Shown here: piece after piece, positions 41,825 to 53,104 of the stretch
Layout: each line of letters opens with the position of its first letter
Numbering within the stretch: position 1 is the stretch's first letter
Assembly: GCA_964035575.1 (NCBI GenBank)
Contig: OZ037862.1
Span: 1,116,001 to 1,180,000, forward strand
Origin: Rhynchopus sp. YZ270_cl-10
Lineage: Eukaryota > Euglenozoa > Diplonemea > Diplonemida > Diplonemidae
Direction of reading: 5' to 3'
DNA: 64,000 nt
Program-made: the position numbers and the translations under genes
Notes under the pieces: model-generated
The model's input: the letters and a program-made list of their open reading frames with translations, nothing else
Told to the model about the DNA's origin: nothing
The model's database searches: none

Positions 41825-43434
41825 CTGAGACTTTGGATTTTTTGGGCCATTTATGACCTACCACGACCGATTTCGGGCGACAAAAAAATTTTTTTTGGGT
41901 CAAAAATCGACGTGTCTTTGGTAAAAACCACGAATTTTCGGGTGCGCGAAACCACGTTTTAGACCCCCATAGATGCTCAAAAGTGCCAAATTTTGCTTTT
42001 AATGGCCTCAAAGGATCATGGGAGCACCCCTCGTAGTTACGAGGGCACCCCTCGTCATGACGTCGTCGTGAGGAAAACCCCACGCCGTGCGTCGTCATTA
42101 CGAGGGGGTGCCCCCGTCGTGACGACGTCATTGCGCGCGTAATTTCCCACGTATTTTCCCTCGTCGCTCGTCACGTAATGTCATTACGAGTCCATGGTCA
42201 CATGATGGTGCGGGCGTGGTAGGTCATAAAATGGCCCAAAAAATCCAAAGAAAACCTCAGATTGACCAAATCGAGAAAAAAATTGTCAAGTCGAAATTCC
42301 AGCCAAAATACGGTCATTTTGGTCATACCCCGGTGTATGTAGTAGCTAGAACTACGTACACAGTCAATTTCCTGTGTGATTTCCTTCACAAAAAAAATTT
42401 TTTTTTTTGTGAAAAATTGGTCAAAAATCGACTTGTCTGTGGTAAAAACCACGAAAAATTGGCTGCGCAAAACCGCGTTTTAGACCCCCACAGATGCTCA
42501 AACGTGCCAAATTTTGCTTTTAATGGCCTCAAATCGTCGAAATTAGGCCTATATACAGGGAAATAGCTTGGGTACTTTTGCTGGTTTCAAAACCAGAACA
42601 AGCTGGTTTACTGGTTTGGGGAAAAATAATAAAAAAAATGTGGGATTCGGGATTCAGTTATTCGTCGCCCCGCGCCACTTTCTTACTCACAGAAGAGAAA
42701 GCCTCACACGTAAGCGAACCCCTAAAAAGGGTTCATTGAGTGACTCTGTGGTGTAAAAAGCTGCATATTTTGCACTATACCTAATTTTTTTCGCCTGCGG
42801 CGCCACTTTATATTATTTTTTTGCTCCGCAAAAAATAGAGTTTCCAATGTCGTAGGGAACCCCCTTGCATTTTGCAGCCACAAATGCAACTTGACCAAAG
42901 CTGCAAAAAGTTGACCATTTTTTTCAAAATGACCCACCGTTGTAACAGCTTCTGGAAGACGCATTGGCTTTGTACGGTTAGTGGAACGTAAGGTGCAAAG
43001 TGATTCTACGTCATGCTGGCTTCCTGTGCAGAACTCCAGCAATTCACCAATGCCGGCATCTATCTTTCCATTATCGCCATTGCACTTCGTGTGTTACCAA
43101 CGTGCTCAAGAAATGACGTGCTGTCACACTCCAACCAGAGTATCGAACCCGTACGTACATAACGGAGATCCACGAGCCCACCCAAAGGCGGAGGGTCTAG
43201 CCGAAGGCGGACGAGCTAGCCCAATCCGGACGAGCGAGCCTCAATCTAGACGAGCGAGCCTCATAAAGCACACCAGCTCCAATCTGACGGGGAACTTCGA
43301 GCCTCTAAGCCCAGAGAAAGAACCTGGCCACCGGAGGGCCCTAACGGCCCGACGAGGAGGGCGCGCGCGCGGAACTTTTTGGGACCCGACCGAGCATTAA
43401 ACACAAAAGATATTGTGCCTATCCTAACGGGGTT
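41825..43434. repeat. D1 copies, GAGGGG-CGT palindromes and minor tandem repeats
   Basis: Holds two D1 copies (41825-41990 inverted, 42205-42545 direct). A cluster of TCGTCGTGA / GTCATTACGAGGG words lies at 42030-42200. A short imperfect tandem repeat of GGACGAGCGAGCCTCA occurs at about 43185-43265. No gene recognised. Confidence 0.55.
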
Positions 43435-43435
43435 T

Positions 43436-43556
43436 TCAGTAATCGTAAAAATTTTGGATCGTATAATACTTGGACCGTAAAAATTCTGGAACTTTTTGGG
43501 GTTTTTGGCAAACTGGAACATTTTTACGGTCCACAATTTTACGATTACGGTATATT
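43436..43556. mobile_element. Inverted-repeat miniature element (M6)
   Basis: Arms GTAATCGTAAAAATTTTGG with GGACCGTAAAAAT inside, mirrored by ATTTTTACGGTCC and TTTTACGATTAC. About 120 bp. No convincing target duplication. It lies just upstream of the RHS-like gene. Confidence 0.6.
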
Positions 43557-43657
43557 TCATCATCCCTCCAACAGGAAACACAACCCCTTATCTCCCTCAT
43601 ATTTCCAACCCCCTTTCGAACACCCCAAATACTTGTGGCACGTGTCATAAGTGTGAG

Positions 43658-46386
43658 ATGCCGTCCATCAGCAAAGATCAATGTGAAGCCCACAAAAACC
43701 AGTCCATGGTAGCCACGTCCTCATCTGGGCAGCCTGAAGAATCTCCACAACAACCCACGAACGTGTCTACTGCAGAGGGCGAACTCCGAGAACTGAAGAA
43801 GAAGGAATACAATCTGCAGAAGGATATCGATGGCATTAAGAACAAGGCTCGTGCAGAGTTCGACAAAGGCACGCAGGGCTTCCGAGAGAACCCAATCACC
43901 GGCGTGATCTCCTACAACGGCAGTGACCTAGATTGGACGGAAGCGTTCACGCACATGGCCAAGCTCGAGGATCAGCTGAAGGTATAACCGTTATTATTGT
44001 AGTTTCTATTCACTCAACCTTTGAGTTGAGTCATTACATGTGGTTGTACTGTCTGTGTGGCGTGGGGAACCTCGGACCTTTTGGAGGCACGGCGAGTGGT
44101 CTGCTTGCTTTTTACACCCATGTTTATTTCATCTTTCTAGCATGACCCATTCGCAACACACATTGGGGTTGCAAAGTTGGTTCTGGAGATGTACAGTGTG
44201 GTGCATCTTTGTTTTTTATTTTTTATTTTTTATTTTTTATTTTCACGTTTTGTGCTTTCACTTTACACAAACAGAGCGTCATGGAGCGGCTGACACTGGA
44301 GATGGAAGCTGCACAGGATCGACGTGAAGTGATCACTCTGGATAGCCTCTTGAAGACACCGGGAATGACTGATCGTCTACGGCAACCGTACGTGCTTGCG
44401 CATAGTTCAGGCATGTCGTGGACGTACCAGAATTCCGCTGAACTGAAGGGGGGATTGTGCAAAGCCTTCACCAACAACGCTGCACAGTATCTTGCGGGTA
44501 CCAGAGACAAGACAACGTGCACGCAGTCACTGATCTGCACAGGGCTGGGTATGGGGAAGTCTCGTACTCTGATGATGGTTCCAGAGTTCCTAGAGCCTGT
44601 AACGAAGAACAAGATGGTATTTACCTTCAACGTGGCTTTTGAGAACGGGACTGGCTACCAATATGGGGAGGAGAAGCCGAATATGTCTGCAGTGGTCGAT
44701 CGTATTTGTCACCATTTGCTGGGTACCACGACGCAGTTCCTGACGTGGCACCGCCAACATACAGCTGGCTTCACACTTGATGAACTTATCGGAGGTTTAT
44801 GCGGAACTACACCGACTAAGGATGTGGTGTGCCTGCTGCTGCTCGACGGAGTGCACAACTTGGCAAACAATATGCTTCAACCACTCGAGAACGATCCGAT
44901 GCGTTTGTTCCTTCGGAATGAGCTGCAGGCCTTGCAGCTGAAAAATAAGTACTTTGTCTTCACCGTCTGCACGCTGACTGCACGGAAATCGGCGGTGGAG
45001 GCATTGAAGGGATCGAGTGTAGCTCGAACGTACTTACCCATCCCCGGTGTCTCCGAAATTCCTCCTATTGATGAGTCAATCGGTGTGACTAAACATTTGT
45101 TTCGCTTTGTGAAGGGACATGGACGTGCGGTTGAGGCCCTGTGTACGGTAAAAAAGGAAAACCCATCAAAGACTGACAACGAAGTGCTCGATATGGTGTG
45201 TGCTGTGCTCACGACTCATTATGGCACGTTCTGTGTCTCTCTCGATGAACAAATGAAGCTACTAAAGTATGCACTGCTGCAGAAGCCTCTGCCGGATGAA
45301 GTCGATATTGCGCAACACCTCTCGCAAGGTCTCATGGACGTTCGGTATGAGGGGGGACAATCATATCTCTGGCCCTCACTCATCTGGGCTGTTTCCAACG
45401 CCGAGCTTAGTGGCAGTCTGCTCGCCCCGTACAACTTCTCAAATGAGCGCAACAGCAGTTCCTTTGAGGCGTTCCTGATGGCGTATCGCTGTACCCTCTC
45501 GAAGCTGCACGACAACGACAAAGAAATGGAAGTGGTGGAGATGCACAAAGCCGCGAAGTGGATGACTGATCCGGGCAGCATGACCTTCAGAAACATCCAC
45601 CTCCAGCCTCTCTACGCAACATCGCGAACTGATACCCATGGTAAAGTGCAACCAAAAATCACTATCACAGGTAAATGTGCACCGGATGCACGTAAATCGG
45701 AATGTAAATCTTTCACTGGGCGCATCGTTCGGAATGCGTCTGGAGCACCGCACGGTGATATCTTTTTGGGTCTGAAGCAAAATGTGAATGAGGTGATACA
45801 GGCAAAGCACAGCATGAAGCAACCTTACCCGCAGGGTAGGAAGGAATTCATCACTGCAATAAAGAAAGAGGTCGTAAAAGCAGCAGACGCAACTGATGTC
45901 TTCATGTTGCATACCACCGCTACCCTTCCGAAGCAGTGCGCCAAGTGGTGCAAAAAAGACGACTTTCTGAATGGTCACATTATAGGTGTGGTGGACGCAA
46001 CTAACTTTATGGATTACTTCCACTTCCTCGCGCCGTTGTGGCTGAACGATGCGGAGAGTGAGCAGGAGAAGGAGGCTCTTGCTGCCCAGGCGAAGAAGGA
46101 GAAGGAGAAGACTGCAGTGGCCAAGAAGAAGATGAAGGAGGCTCTTGCTGCCCAGGCGGAGAAGGAGAAGAAGGTTCGTGCAACCGTGAAGACGCAGGCT
46201 GATCTCAAGGCTTGTGTTGGACAGACTGCAGTAGATCAGAGGAAGGTTCCCAGCTCAGGTCTGTTGGCATCGCGTCCCATGTGGCCAGCGCTCTCTCAAC
46301 TCTTGAAAGTTCCCAGGTACACGTGGAGCACACCGCTGCCGCAGACAGGAGCTGGTGTCTTGAGGAGACTCTGCAAATGCATTTAG
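43658..46386 (+). CDS. RHS/Crinkler-like P-loop NTPase
   Basis: Three exons (43658-43981, 44141-44200, 44275-46386), phase 0, joined by introns of 159 and 74 bp starting GTATAA and GTGCAT, give 831 residues. The middle exon is only 20 codons (HDPFATHIGVAKLVLEMYSV). Exon 1 carries a coiled coil (ELRELKKKEYNLQKDIDGIK). Exon 3 has a Walker A, GLGMGKS (44542-44562), and a hydrophobic strand ending in Asp (VVCLLLLDG) as Walker B. This suits the P-loop domain of retrotransposon-hot-spot and Crinkler proteins, which are multicopy and sit among repeats, as here. The C-terminus has repeated KEALAAQAKKEKEK. The frame is open to 43496, so an upstream exon is possible; ATG 43658 or 43706 are candidate starts. 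No nuclease motif is certain. The function is unknown. Confidence 0.6.
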
Positions 46387-46920
46387 ATGACCACCTCCTA
46401 CACAGTAGGGCCGGCAGGGGTGCTGTCGCGTCTTCAACGTTTAAAAGAAAGTGGCATTGTCAACTAACCCAAGCATGTCCTTAAATCGGGGAGAAATCGG
46501 GGGTTTTATGATTTTTGACCCTATACCTCCCAAGCCGTTTTTTCAAGCCACTTTTGAGTTTTGGTTTTTGGCTTTCAGAACTGAAAGTATATGAATCTAT
46601 GTTTTAGCTCCCCCTTGAGGAGTTAAAAACATAAACCTAAAACAGGGGTTAAGTTAGGGCGGGTTTCTGGGTTTTCAAAACCCGGTTTTCGGGTTTTCGG
46701 GTTTTTCAAAAAAAAAAAAAAAAAAAAATGGAGGAGGGACCGTCCATGGCTGTGTAACTTACTGGGGGGGGCCGAATACAAGTCCCCTGCCGAATACAAG
46801 TCCCCGCCAAATACAAGTCCCCCTAATATGATTCTCCACCCCGCAGGGGGTCTGGCGAGTAGTTCCGAGGGGGTTTTGACACTTCTGTGATTGTCTGAGC
46901 ACTTTTTTTTGAATTTTTAA
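46387..46920. other. Spacer with a stem-loop and a tandem word
   Basis: TATGTTTTAGCTCC pairs with GGAGTTAAAAACATA at about 46595-46635. Three tandem CGAATACAAGTCCCC-type words lie at 46773-46823. An A run sits at about 46709-46728. No gene. Confidence 0.6.
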
Positions 46921-48346
46921 CCCTTTATGGACCACGACCGATTTTTTCGATTTGCTAGGATCTTCTCTCCCGTAGGTAAAATGTGATCCGATGCATATTT
47001 TTGATCGTACCTGGCCGCAATTGAAAGATTTTGAGCAGATCTTTCAAATGGAGCAGAAATCGAAATAAAATGAGAAAAATGGAAAATGGAAAATTGAGGA
47101 GAGCTGATATTTTTTTCTGAAAATTTTGAAGAAAAAAATTATTCCGGCTGCGCACCTGTTTTTTCGGTTTTCGAAAATGGCTTTATTTGAAAGATCGGTT
47201 CAAAATCTTTCAAAAGAAAAAAAAATCGATCAAAAAGTCCTAGTAGATAATGTCTCACTGCATGGAGAGAAGGTACCAACCAACTACATATACCGTAATT
47301 GTACAGAGGTTGGACAGTACAAAAGTTGGGGCTTTTGGGACTTTTGGCCAACTTGGCATGGTGCTGAACAAAGGTGAACGCCGCATCCCACGCACATGTA
47401 ATCTGTTTTCAGACGCCTGTTTCCCAAGCAAGAAGAAGTTGTCGACCAACACCCTCCTGCCAGTGTCTCTGTACCTTGACCGTGTTGATATAGATTTTGT
47501 ACCCCTCCCTGTGGCTTTCCGTACCCTCCCGCCGAAATTTCGAAGGGACCCTCCGAAAAAAAAAATAGTGGAGCACACTCTAGGGTGGCTACACTAATAC
47601 AACCAAGTTTTCAAAAAAAATTTGGTCGCGAAAATCGGTCCAAAAACGGTCTAGATTGCCCCATGCGTGGCATTCCGGGCAATTTGAGGGCAATTTGGCG
47701 TGCAAGAGCCATGTGTGGGGCACCAGGTGGTGCACATGTGCCCCCATGCTGCACCCCTTATACAGGGTTTTTACAGGCAAAAAGTGAAAAACGACAGTCG
47801 GGCACAAAAAGCCACGGATCGGGGCACAAAGTTACATCCCACCCTCCCTTGGCCCTCGGGACTCCTTTCGGGAGGTCAGGGCTTCCCTCGGGCTTTGGCG
47901 GGAGGGAGGGAAATAACCATTCTGTACAATGTTCCTCAAAAGACAAAATGCAATAAATACACGGAGAAGAGGCGCATCCAGTTCAGGGTCAGGAACTGCA
48001 ACTACGCGTGTTACTTTGCCCAGTCGCGGGTATTTTCCATTATTTTAGTTTCGTTCTGAAGACCGTACAAAATGGTTCCCTGCACACCAAAGTTTGAATC
48101 CTCTGATGACTCAAGCGCGTCAGAATGGTACATTATTCCCAAAAAATGACCCAAAATACCCTATTATGTGATAATGCCGGGTGTGGATGAGAGGGGATGA
48201 GAGCGTCAAAAAAAATCGAATCTGGCGTCTTTTGAAAGATTTCGCACAAAATCTTCTCATTAAAAAAAAAAATCTTCAAAAAGTCCTAGTGGAAGCCAAT
48301 TTAGGTGGTTGCGTGGACATATATGTCCCCTCTGGTCCTTAAAGGG
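46921..48346. mobile_element. piggyBac-like non-autonomous element, copy 2 (inverted)
   Basis: A 1426-bp inverted copy of 15643-17039 with TTAA on both sides (46917-46920 and 48347-48350). The GGACATATATGTCC palindrome lies near the right end. It differs from copy 1 mainly by carrying an R6 unit at 47566-47620 and by lacking the extra hairpin-forming segment near 16100 of copy 1. Confidence 0.88.
47566..47620 (+). repeat. R6 short A-tailed unit, copy C (nested insertion)
   Basis: TAGTGGAGCACACTCTAGGG, TGGCTACACTAATACAACCA, AGTTTTC, A run. It is absent from the matching place in copy 1 (about 16388-16412), so the unit entered after the two element copies diverged. Confidence 0.75.
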
Positions 48347-49127
48347 TTAAGGTGAAAAAGCACCCTAAAAACGAGGTAATTTCGGGCATTTTAAGCGGTT
48401 CCGTCCCTCATAAATACGCCTGGGACCCACACAGGACCCCTAAAAGCCCCAAAAACCATACATTTCCACCCCGGGACCCCAGAAGATGTGGACTGAAGTG
48501 TTTTTCGGGTGTTTAGAAGGAGTTTTGTCTGATTGGAGCAATTTCTTGGCAAGTGCTAAATTTTGGCCCCCAAGCGTTACGCGAGCGTTACGCATTTTTG
48601 GGGTGTTTTTTCACAAAAAACCCATTTTTTTGGGACAAGAAATGCTCTGTTAAGGTCGTCAGGTGGTTTATTGGGATATATGGGTGATCCCCAGGGCGAT
48701 TTGCGCCCAGGTACGCCCATTTTAGTGGATTTCTTCACCGAAATTTCAAAAAAATGGTTTTGGACAGCAAGTCCTTAAGGATTTCCTTCTACGTGGCTCC
48801 CCCTACTGGGGGGGGGGGCGAGTAAGTCGCGAGGGGGCGAGTAAGTCGCTTACTGGGGGGGGCGAATAAGAGATGTGGCATCTCTTATTAGGCGAACGGA
48901 CGAGCCAAAAAAAAATTTTTTTTTTGGGGAAAAAAAAGCAAAAAGACATTTTCGCCGGAGGCAAAAAAAAATTTTTGACCACTTTTTTGCCAGACCGGGT
49001 AGACAGGGTAAAATTTCAAAATGTTTTTTCAAGATAAAACCCTGGCGCATGCAAAAAAAAAAAAAAAAAAAAATACCCCCAAAATCTCAACCTGATCTCT
49101 TATTCGGCCCTGATCTCTTATTCACCC
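48347..49127. other. Spacer with minor repeats
   Basis: No gene. GGCGAGTAAGTCGC words repeat at 48810-48850, AGAGATGTGGCATCTCTTAT forms a small palindrome at about 48869-48888, and A runs are common. Confidence 0.5.
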
Positions 49128-49262
49128 CTGCACGGCGGGGTCCGCACACCCCGAGGGTCCGTAAAACGGCATGTTAGGACACTCCCTCTTTACGGAGTGT
49201 CATTACGGACCCTAGGGTCCGTAATTACGTACCCTAGGGTACGTAATTACGGACCCTCCCAG
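49128..49262. repeat. Palindromic TACGGACC array, left arm
   Basis: CGGCGGGGTCCGCACACCCC, GAGGGTCCGTAAA, then alternating GGACCCTAGGGTCC and GTACCCTAGGGTAC palindromes joined by GTAATTAC. An inverted homologue lies at 52190-52310, so the two could be the arms of a 3.2-kb unit. Confidence 0.8.
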
Positions 49263-49299
49263 GGAAAGGGACTCTCGAAAAATTTTTTTTGCCCCCGTT

Positions 49300-49760
49300 T
49301 AGGGCTAGTTTCGACGATTTGAGGCCATTAAAAGCAAAATTTGGCACTTTTGAGCATCTGTGGGGGTCTAAAACGCAGTTTAGCGTACCACAATTTTCCG
49401 TGGGTTTTACCGAAAACAAGTCAATTTTGGCCCAAAAAAAAAATTTTTTTTTTTGACATCACAAAATTGCCATTGGTGGGTCCTCCCTATGTGTCCTCAA
49501 TGCTGGGCGAAAAATGCAAATATAGCTATTTTTTACCGACCAGAAAAGTCGTTTTCTTGATGAGTGTTTTCTGAGTGCACACTCAGAAATCACGAATCAA
49601 GAGAAAACGACTTTTTGGGAGGTGAAAACAGGGCTTTGTTGAAATTTTCTGGCTTTGAGGAACTTTCACACACAATTTTAACGGGTTTTATCTGTGTACC
49701 TGTGTACAGGATATTTGTTGTGAAAGACATCTTCCACCATGTATTGAGGAGGGTAAGTGG
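49300..49760. repeat. D1 fragment and TTGTGAAAGACAT block
   Basis: 49300-49440 is an inverted D1 copy. 49717-49760 (TTGTGAAAGACATCTTCCAC, CATGTATTGAGGAGGGTAAG) recurs directly at 51740-51783 and, diverged and inverted, at about 51997-52050. Confidence 0.65.
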
Positions 49761-49918
49761 GTGCCCAGACACACCACTGTACCCAGAATCCAGTGTCCCA
49801 CCCAGAAAACCTACTCATACACCAGAAAAGTTGGCTACTCGACCAGAAAGTAGCTGGGAAAAGTTCAGAAAAAGCCAGAAAATTTCAACAAAATGCATTT
49901 TTAGGTTCTCGAAGACAC

Positions 49919-50209
49919 TGGGTACTGGGTACTGGGTACTGGGTACTGGGTACTGGGTACTGGGTACTGGGTACTGGGTACTGGGTACTGGGTACTGGGT
50001 ACTGGGTACTGGGTACTGGGTACTGGGTACTGGGTACTGGGTACTGGGTACTGGGTACTGGGTACTGGGTACTGGGTACTGGGTACTGGGTACTGGGTAC
50101 TGGGTACTGGGTACTGGGTACTGGGTACTGGGTACTGGGTACTGGGTACTGGGTACTGGGTACTGGGTACTGGGTACTGGGTACTGGGTACTGGGTACTG
50201 GGTACTGGG
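49919..50209. repeat. 7-bp microsatellite
   Basis: About 41 copies of the 7-mer ACTGGGT, nearly perfect. Every frame is open in both directions because 7 is not a multiple of 3 (a 21-bp superperiod). Confidence 0.95.
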
Positions 50210-52189
50210 CACCCAGAGAAAGCACCATAAAAGCAGCGAAGGCGCAGGTTACGGGGAAGACAAGGTATGTAATTATGTTTAACTTTCAGTTACTAGTGAA
50301 TATTGAACAAAAAAATGCCGCATATTTCAACTCGTTCGTGTTTTCAACTCGAAATAAACGCGTAATGTTCACACTATTAAATAGCTATTTTTTTACGCAC
50401 CAATCATTTTGTGACACCTCATGAAATGAAGGAGGAAATAGAAACAAAGCATTTTGAACACACTTTTGCGGTTCTGGGGACGAACCGCGCTGCAGAGCCA
50501 CTCCTCACCAAACAGGTCGAGGTGTGCGTTTCACCATAACCTCTCCCATGGGTTTTATCGTGTGATGAGTGTTACGTTTCTATTTGGTTCCACAGGTGCT
50601 CGTTACCGCTTCACATCATTCACCTCGCTTCACTCGGGAACCATTTGTGCAGCAGGTAACTCTTTCGACCTGTAGCGTGAAAAAAGTCTATCTTATTTCA
50701 CGGCAATAAATAGCCTTTTTTATTAACCTCACCTTTCCCGACTACTACGTTTGTATACCATAACTTAATCACACCCCACATTTACACTTATCACAGGATC
50801 GTGAAGTCTGAACTGCACCCGCGATTGCGATGAGAAGCTTCACCGCGGTCCGACATTCAACAACTCAAAATCTACCCGCACCAATCTATTCTGAGTTTGC
50901 GGACGAAGATCTGGGGGGGAGGGGGTGGGTACACTTTGTCAGTCACTGCTATAGCCATTTAACCCAGGGAGCATAGCTAGTGCAAGAAATTCGACTTTGG
51001 AAACCTTCCGGAAAGTCTGTCCTCTGCTTCCGGAGGACTAGACACAAGAAAATATTGCGTTCCCCCAGAAAACCAATGCACATTTCACACTCCTTGTGGG
51101 TGGTCTTGTTGCCTTTTCGTCACAGTAATTTTGGCCCAGGCATGCTCTTGAAGCATGACAATTTAGTGTGTATGGGGCAGGGTGTTGTTTTGTTCTGAAT
51201 TCTCTTTGTTATAACATCTAAGTCAATCGCGGGTGGTGGTTTGTGTAGCGTGAGGCACTCTTTTTAATAAACTTCCTGCAGTTGCTATGCACTGTTATTT
51301 CTTCGGATTTATCATCATACAGCGTAACATAGTGGATTCGCCTGGTCGACACAACCTTTGATAGATATGGGATAACCAACCTCCTTCGACCCCTCGTGGG
51401 TTCACTGAACAAGCCCTAGTGGTAGTTAAACGCGATTGACATTTACATTCCTAGAGATGAAAGAACAAGATAACACTTCTGTACCCGCGCATCAAAATTG
51501 TGGAAAACTTTGCACCCCAAACACCCTCAACAACGCCCGCCAAAAGGCGCCCCTTGTTGCTGGGACTTGGTTCTCATTGATACCTGCACAGCAGGAATTC
51601 CTCTGAGTCCAACGCAGTTTGGCCTGTCTGCAGTGTTGCACCGAAGGTGTACGAAGACAGGGTCTGGTGGTAAATTTTGCGTAGTGTCGCATTCCTCCGT
51701 CCCGGTGACTCAGGGAAGTTTAAAAATTCTTGAGCTCGGTTTGTTGTGAAAGACATATTCCACCATGTATTGAGGAGGGTAAGACAGTGTTCGCAGTTTC
51801 TACTTGATAGCATTACAACATTTAACTTCTCCACGGGGGTCTTGGGCCGTTCACTCGGTTATACCTTGACTACCGGAAGATATTCTTGAGGCCTTTTTGG
51901 TCTCTAGAATATCCGGTCTTCCCGAACGGAGGCACACTTTGTGTGTTACTACGACCTGGCAACTCCAGCAGTAGGTTAAGTAATCTTTCTTGTAAATTGT
52001 TGGATCATTATCTCCTCGGTGCATGGTGGAAGACGTCTTTGACAACTAACCGAGCTCACGACTTTTTTCGGTATGTAACTTGGGATAGGCCCACATGATC
52101 ATGGTCTATCATGTGGTACCTGTGTACCACTCGGTTTGCTCCCAGGGCTTTTCGACCAGCAGTCACACATCCAAACAGTGATTTCCCAC
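50210..52189. repeat. Degenerate repeat stretch with inverted-pair blocks
   Basis: Blocks 50938-51075 and 51490-51680 are inverted relatives of 40785-40920 and 40240-40430. A minus-strand frame at 51218-51412 is basic and has an HSNCRKFIKKSASRY segment, possibly left from an element protein. No intact gene is seen. Confidence 0.5.
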
Positions 52190-52310
52190 CTTAGGGTACG
52201 TAATTACGGACCCTAGGGTCCGTAATTACGGACCCGGGTCCGCACTTGAGGGTCCGTAAAGAGGGTCCGTAAAATTTACGGACCCTCGGGTGTGCGGACC
52301 CCGCCGTGAA
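52190..52310. repeat. Palindromic TACGGACC array, right arm
   Basis: Inverted homologue of 49128-49262, with GGGTACGTAATTACGGACCC, TAGGGTCCGTAATTACGG, then GTGCGGACCCCGCCG at the outer end. Confidence 0.8.
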
Positions 52311-53100
52311 CCCGCGCAAGCATGTATCCCACCAACGCAGTTCCATTTTATGGGAACATTTTTTAGAAATGTTGCGTACCGTGGCTTCGCCAGGAACCTT
52401 TTGGTACCATGACCGCTGCTTTACCGATAAGAAGGCTGACACCCAATGCGGATTCTGGACGGCCACCTGTACTGGCCACCGAAGAGTACAATGCACAGGG
52501 AAAGAGCAAATGTCGCTAATTCGGAGGAACTCTGACCGGGCTTGGGGAACATGCGTCTCTCACGAAGGAGCTTTGCAGGGGTTTTCGCGCGCGAAAAATA
52601 TTTTTCGGACCATCAACAGAACTTTTTCAAACCCAAAATCCTGGCAGCGGGGCTGACCAAGTTTTCAAAATAAAAATCGTGTGTTTTTGTCAATGGTGTG
52701 GAGTGTTGCGTGAGGTCAAAAAAACAGGCGCGGGAAAATTTTTTTTTAGCTTTCCCCCCCCCCATATTCGCCCCCCTGTTTTGGATACGGAGTGCCTTTT
52801 GTTTTAAATAAAAAGTAATTTATTGCTTTTATCTTTATGAAGCCATGGCTTGTTTGGTTACCCTATCTTTCCGTCTTTGCGTTGTTTTTTTCGCAGGTTG
52901 CTTGCAATTTTTAGAGTATTTTTTCTTGTGTTCGTTTCGGAACATTTTGTGTCGAAACATTTACTGCACTCTCTTATAAAAAAAAATAGCCGTTTGCAAA
53001 ACTCATTTGCTCTCCGCACCCAATCCCCTCCCACTTCTCACCTCTGCCCATCTCCACCTACCCTAGAAAAAGAGAGAGAGCAACACACCCAAATGCGAGG
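52311..53100. other. Spacer and presumed leader of the membrane-protein gene
   Basis: Holds a TGGCTTCGCC-family copy (52363-52393: GAAATGTTGCGTACCGTGGC) and AT-rich DNA. From about 53010 the CT-rich and then A/G-rich sequence looks like a 5' leader. No gene. Confidence 0.5.
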
Positions 53101-53104
53101 ATGA
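53093..53104 (+). promoter_or_regulatory. Minimal upstream ORF overlapping the main start
   Basis: ATGCGAGGATGA encodes Met-Arg-Gly-stop; its TGA overlaps the main ATG (53101) by two bases. Such an overlap could allow termination-reinitiation or damp translation, if the transcript starts upstream. Confidence 0.45.

Noticed and set aside
49128-50209. Possible CRISPR-like array
   Set aside because: The arrays are uninterrupted tandem repeats or palindromes without unique spacers, in eukaryotic DNA.
49564-50424. A 286-codon frame with GTGYWVL repeats
   Set aside because: It is created by the 7-bp microsatellite; the non-repeat ends show no family features.
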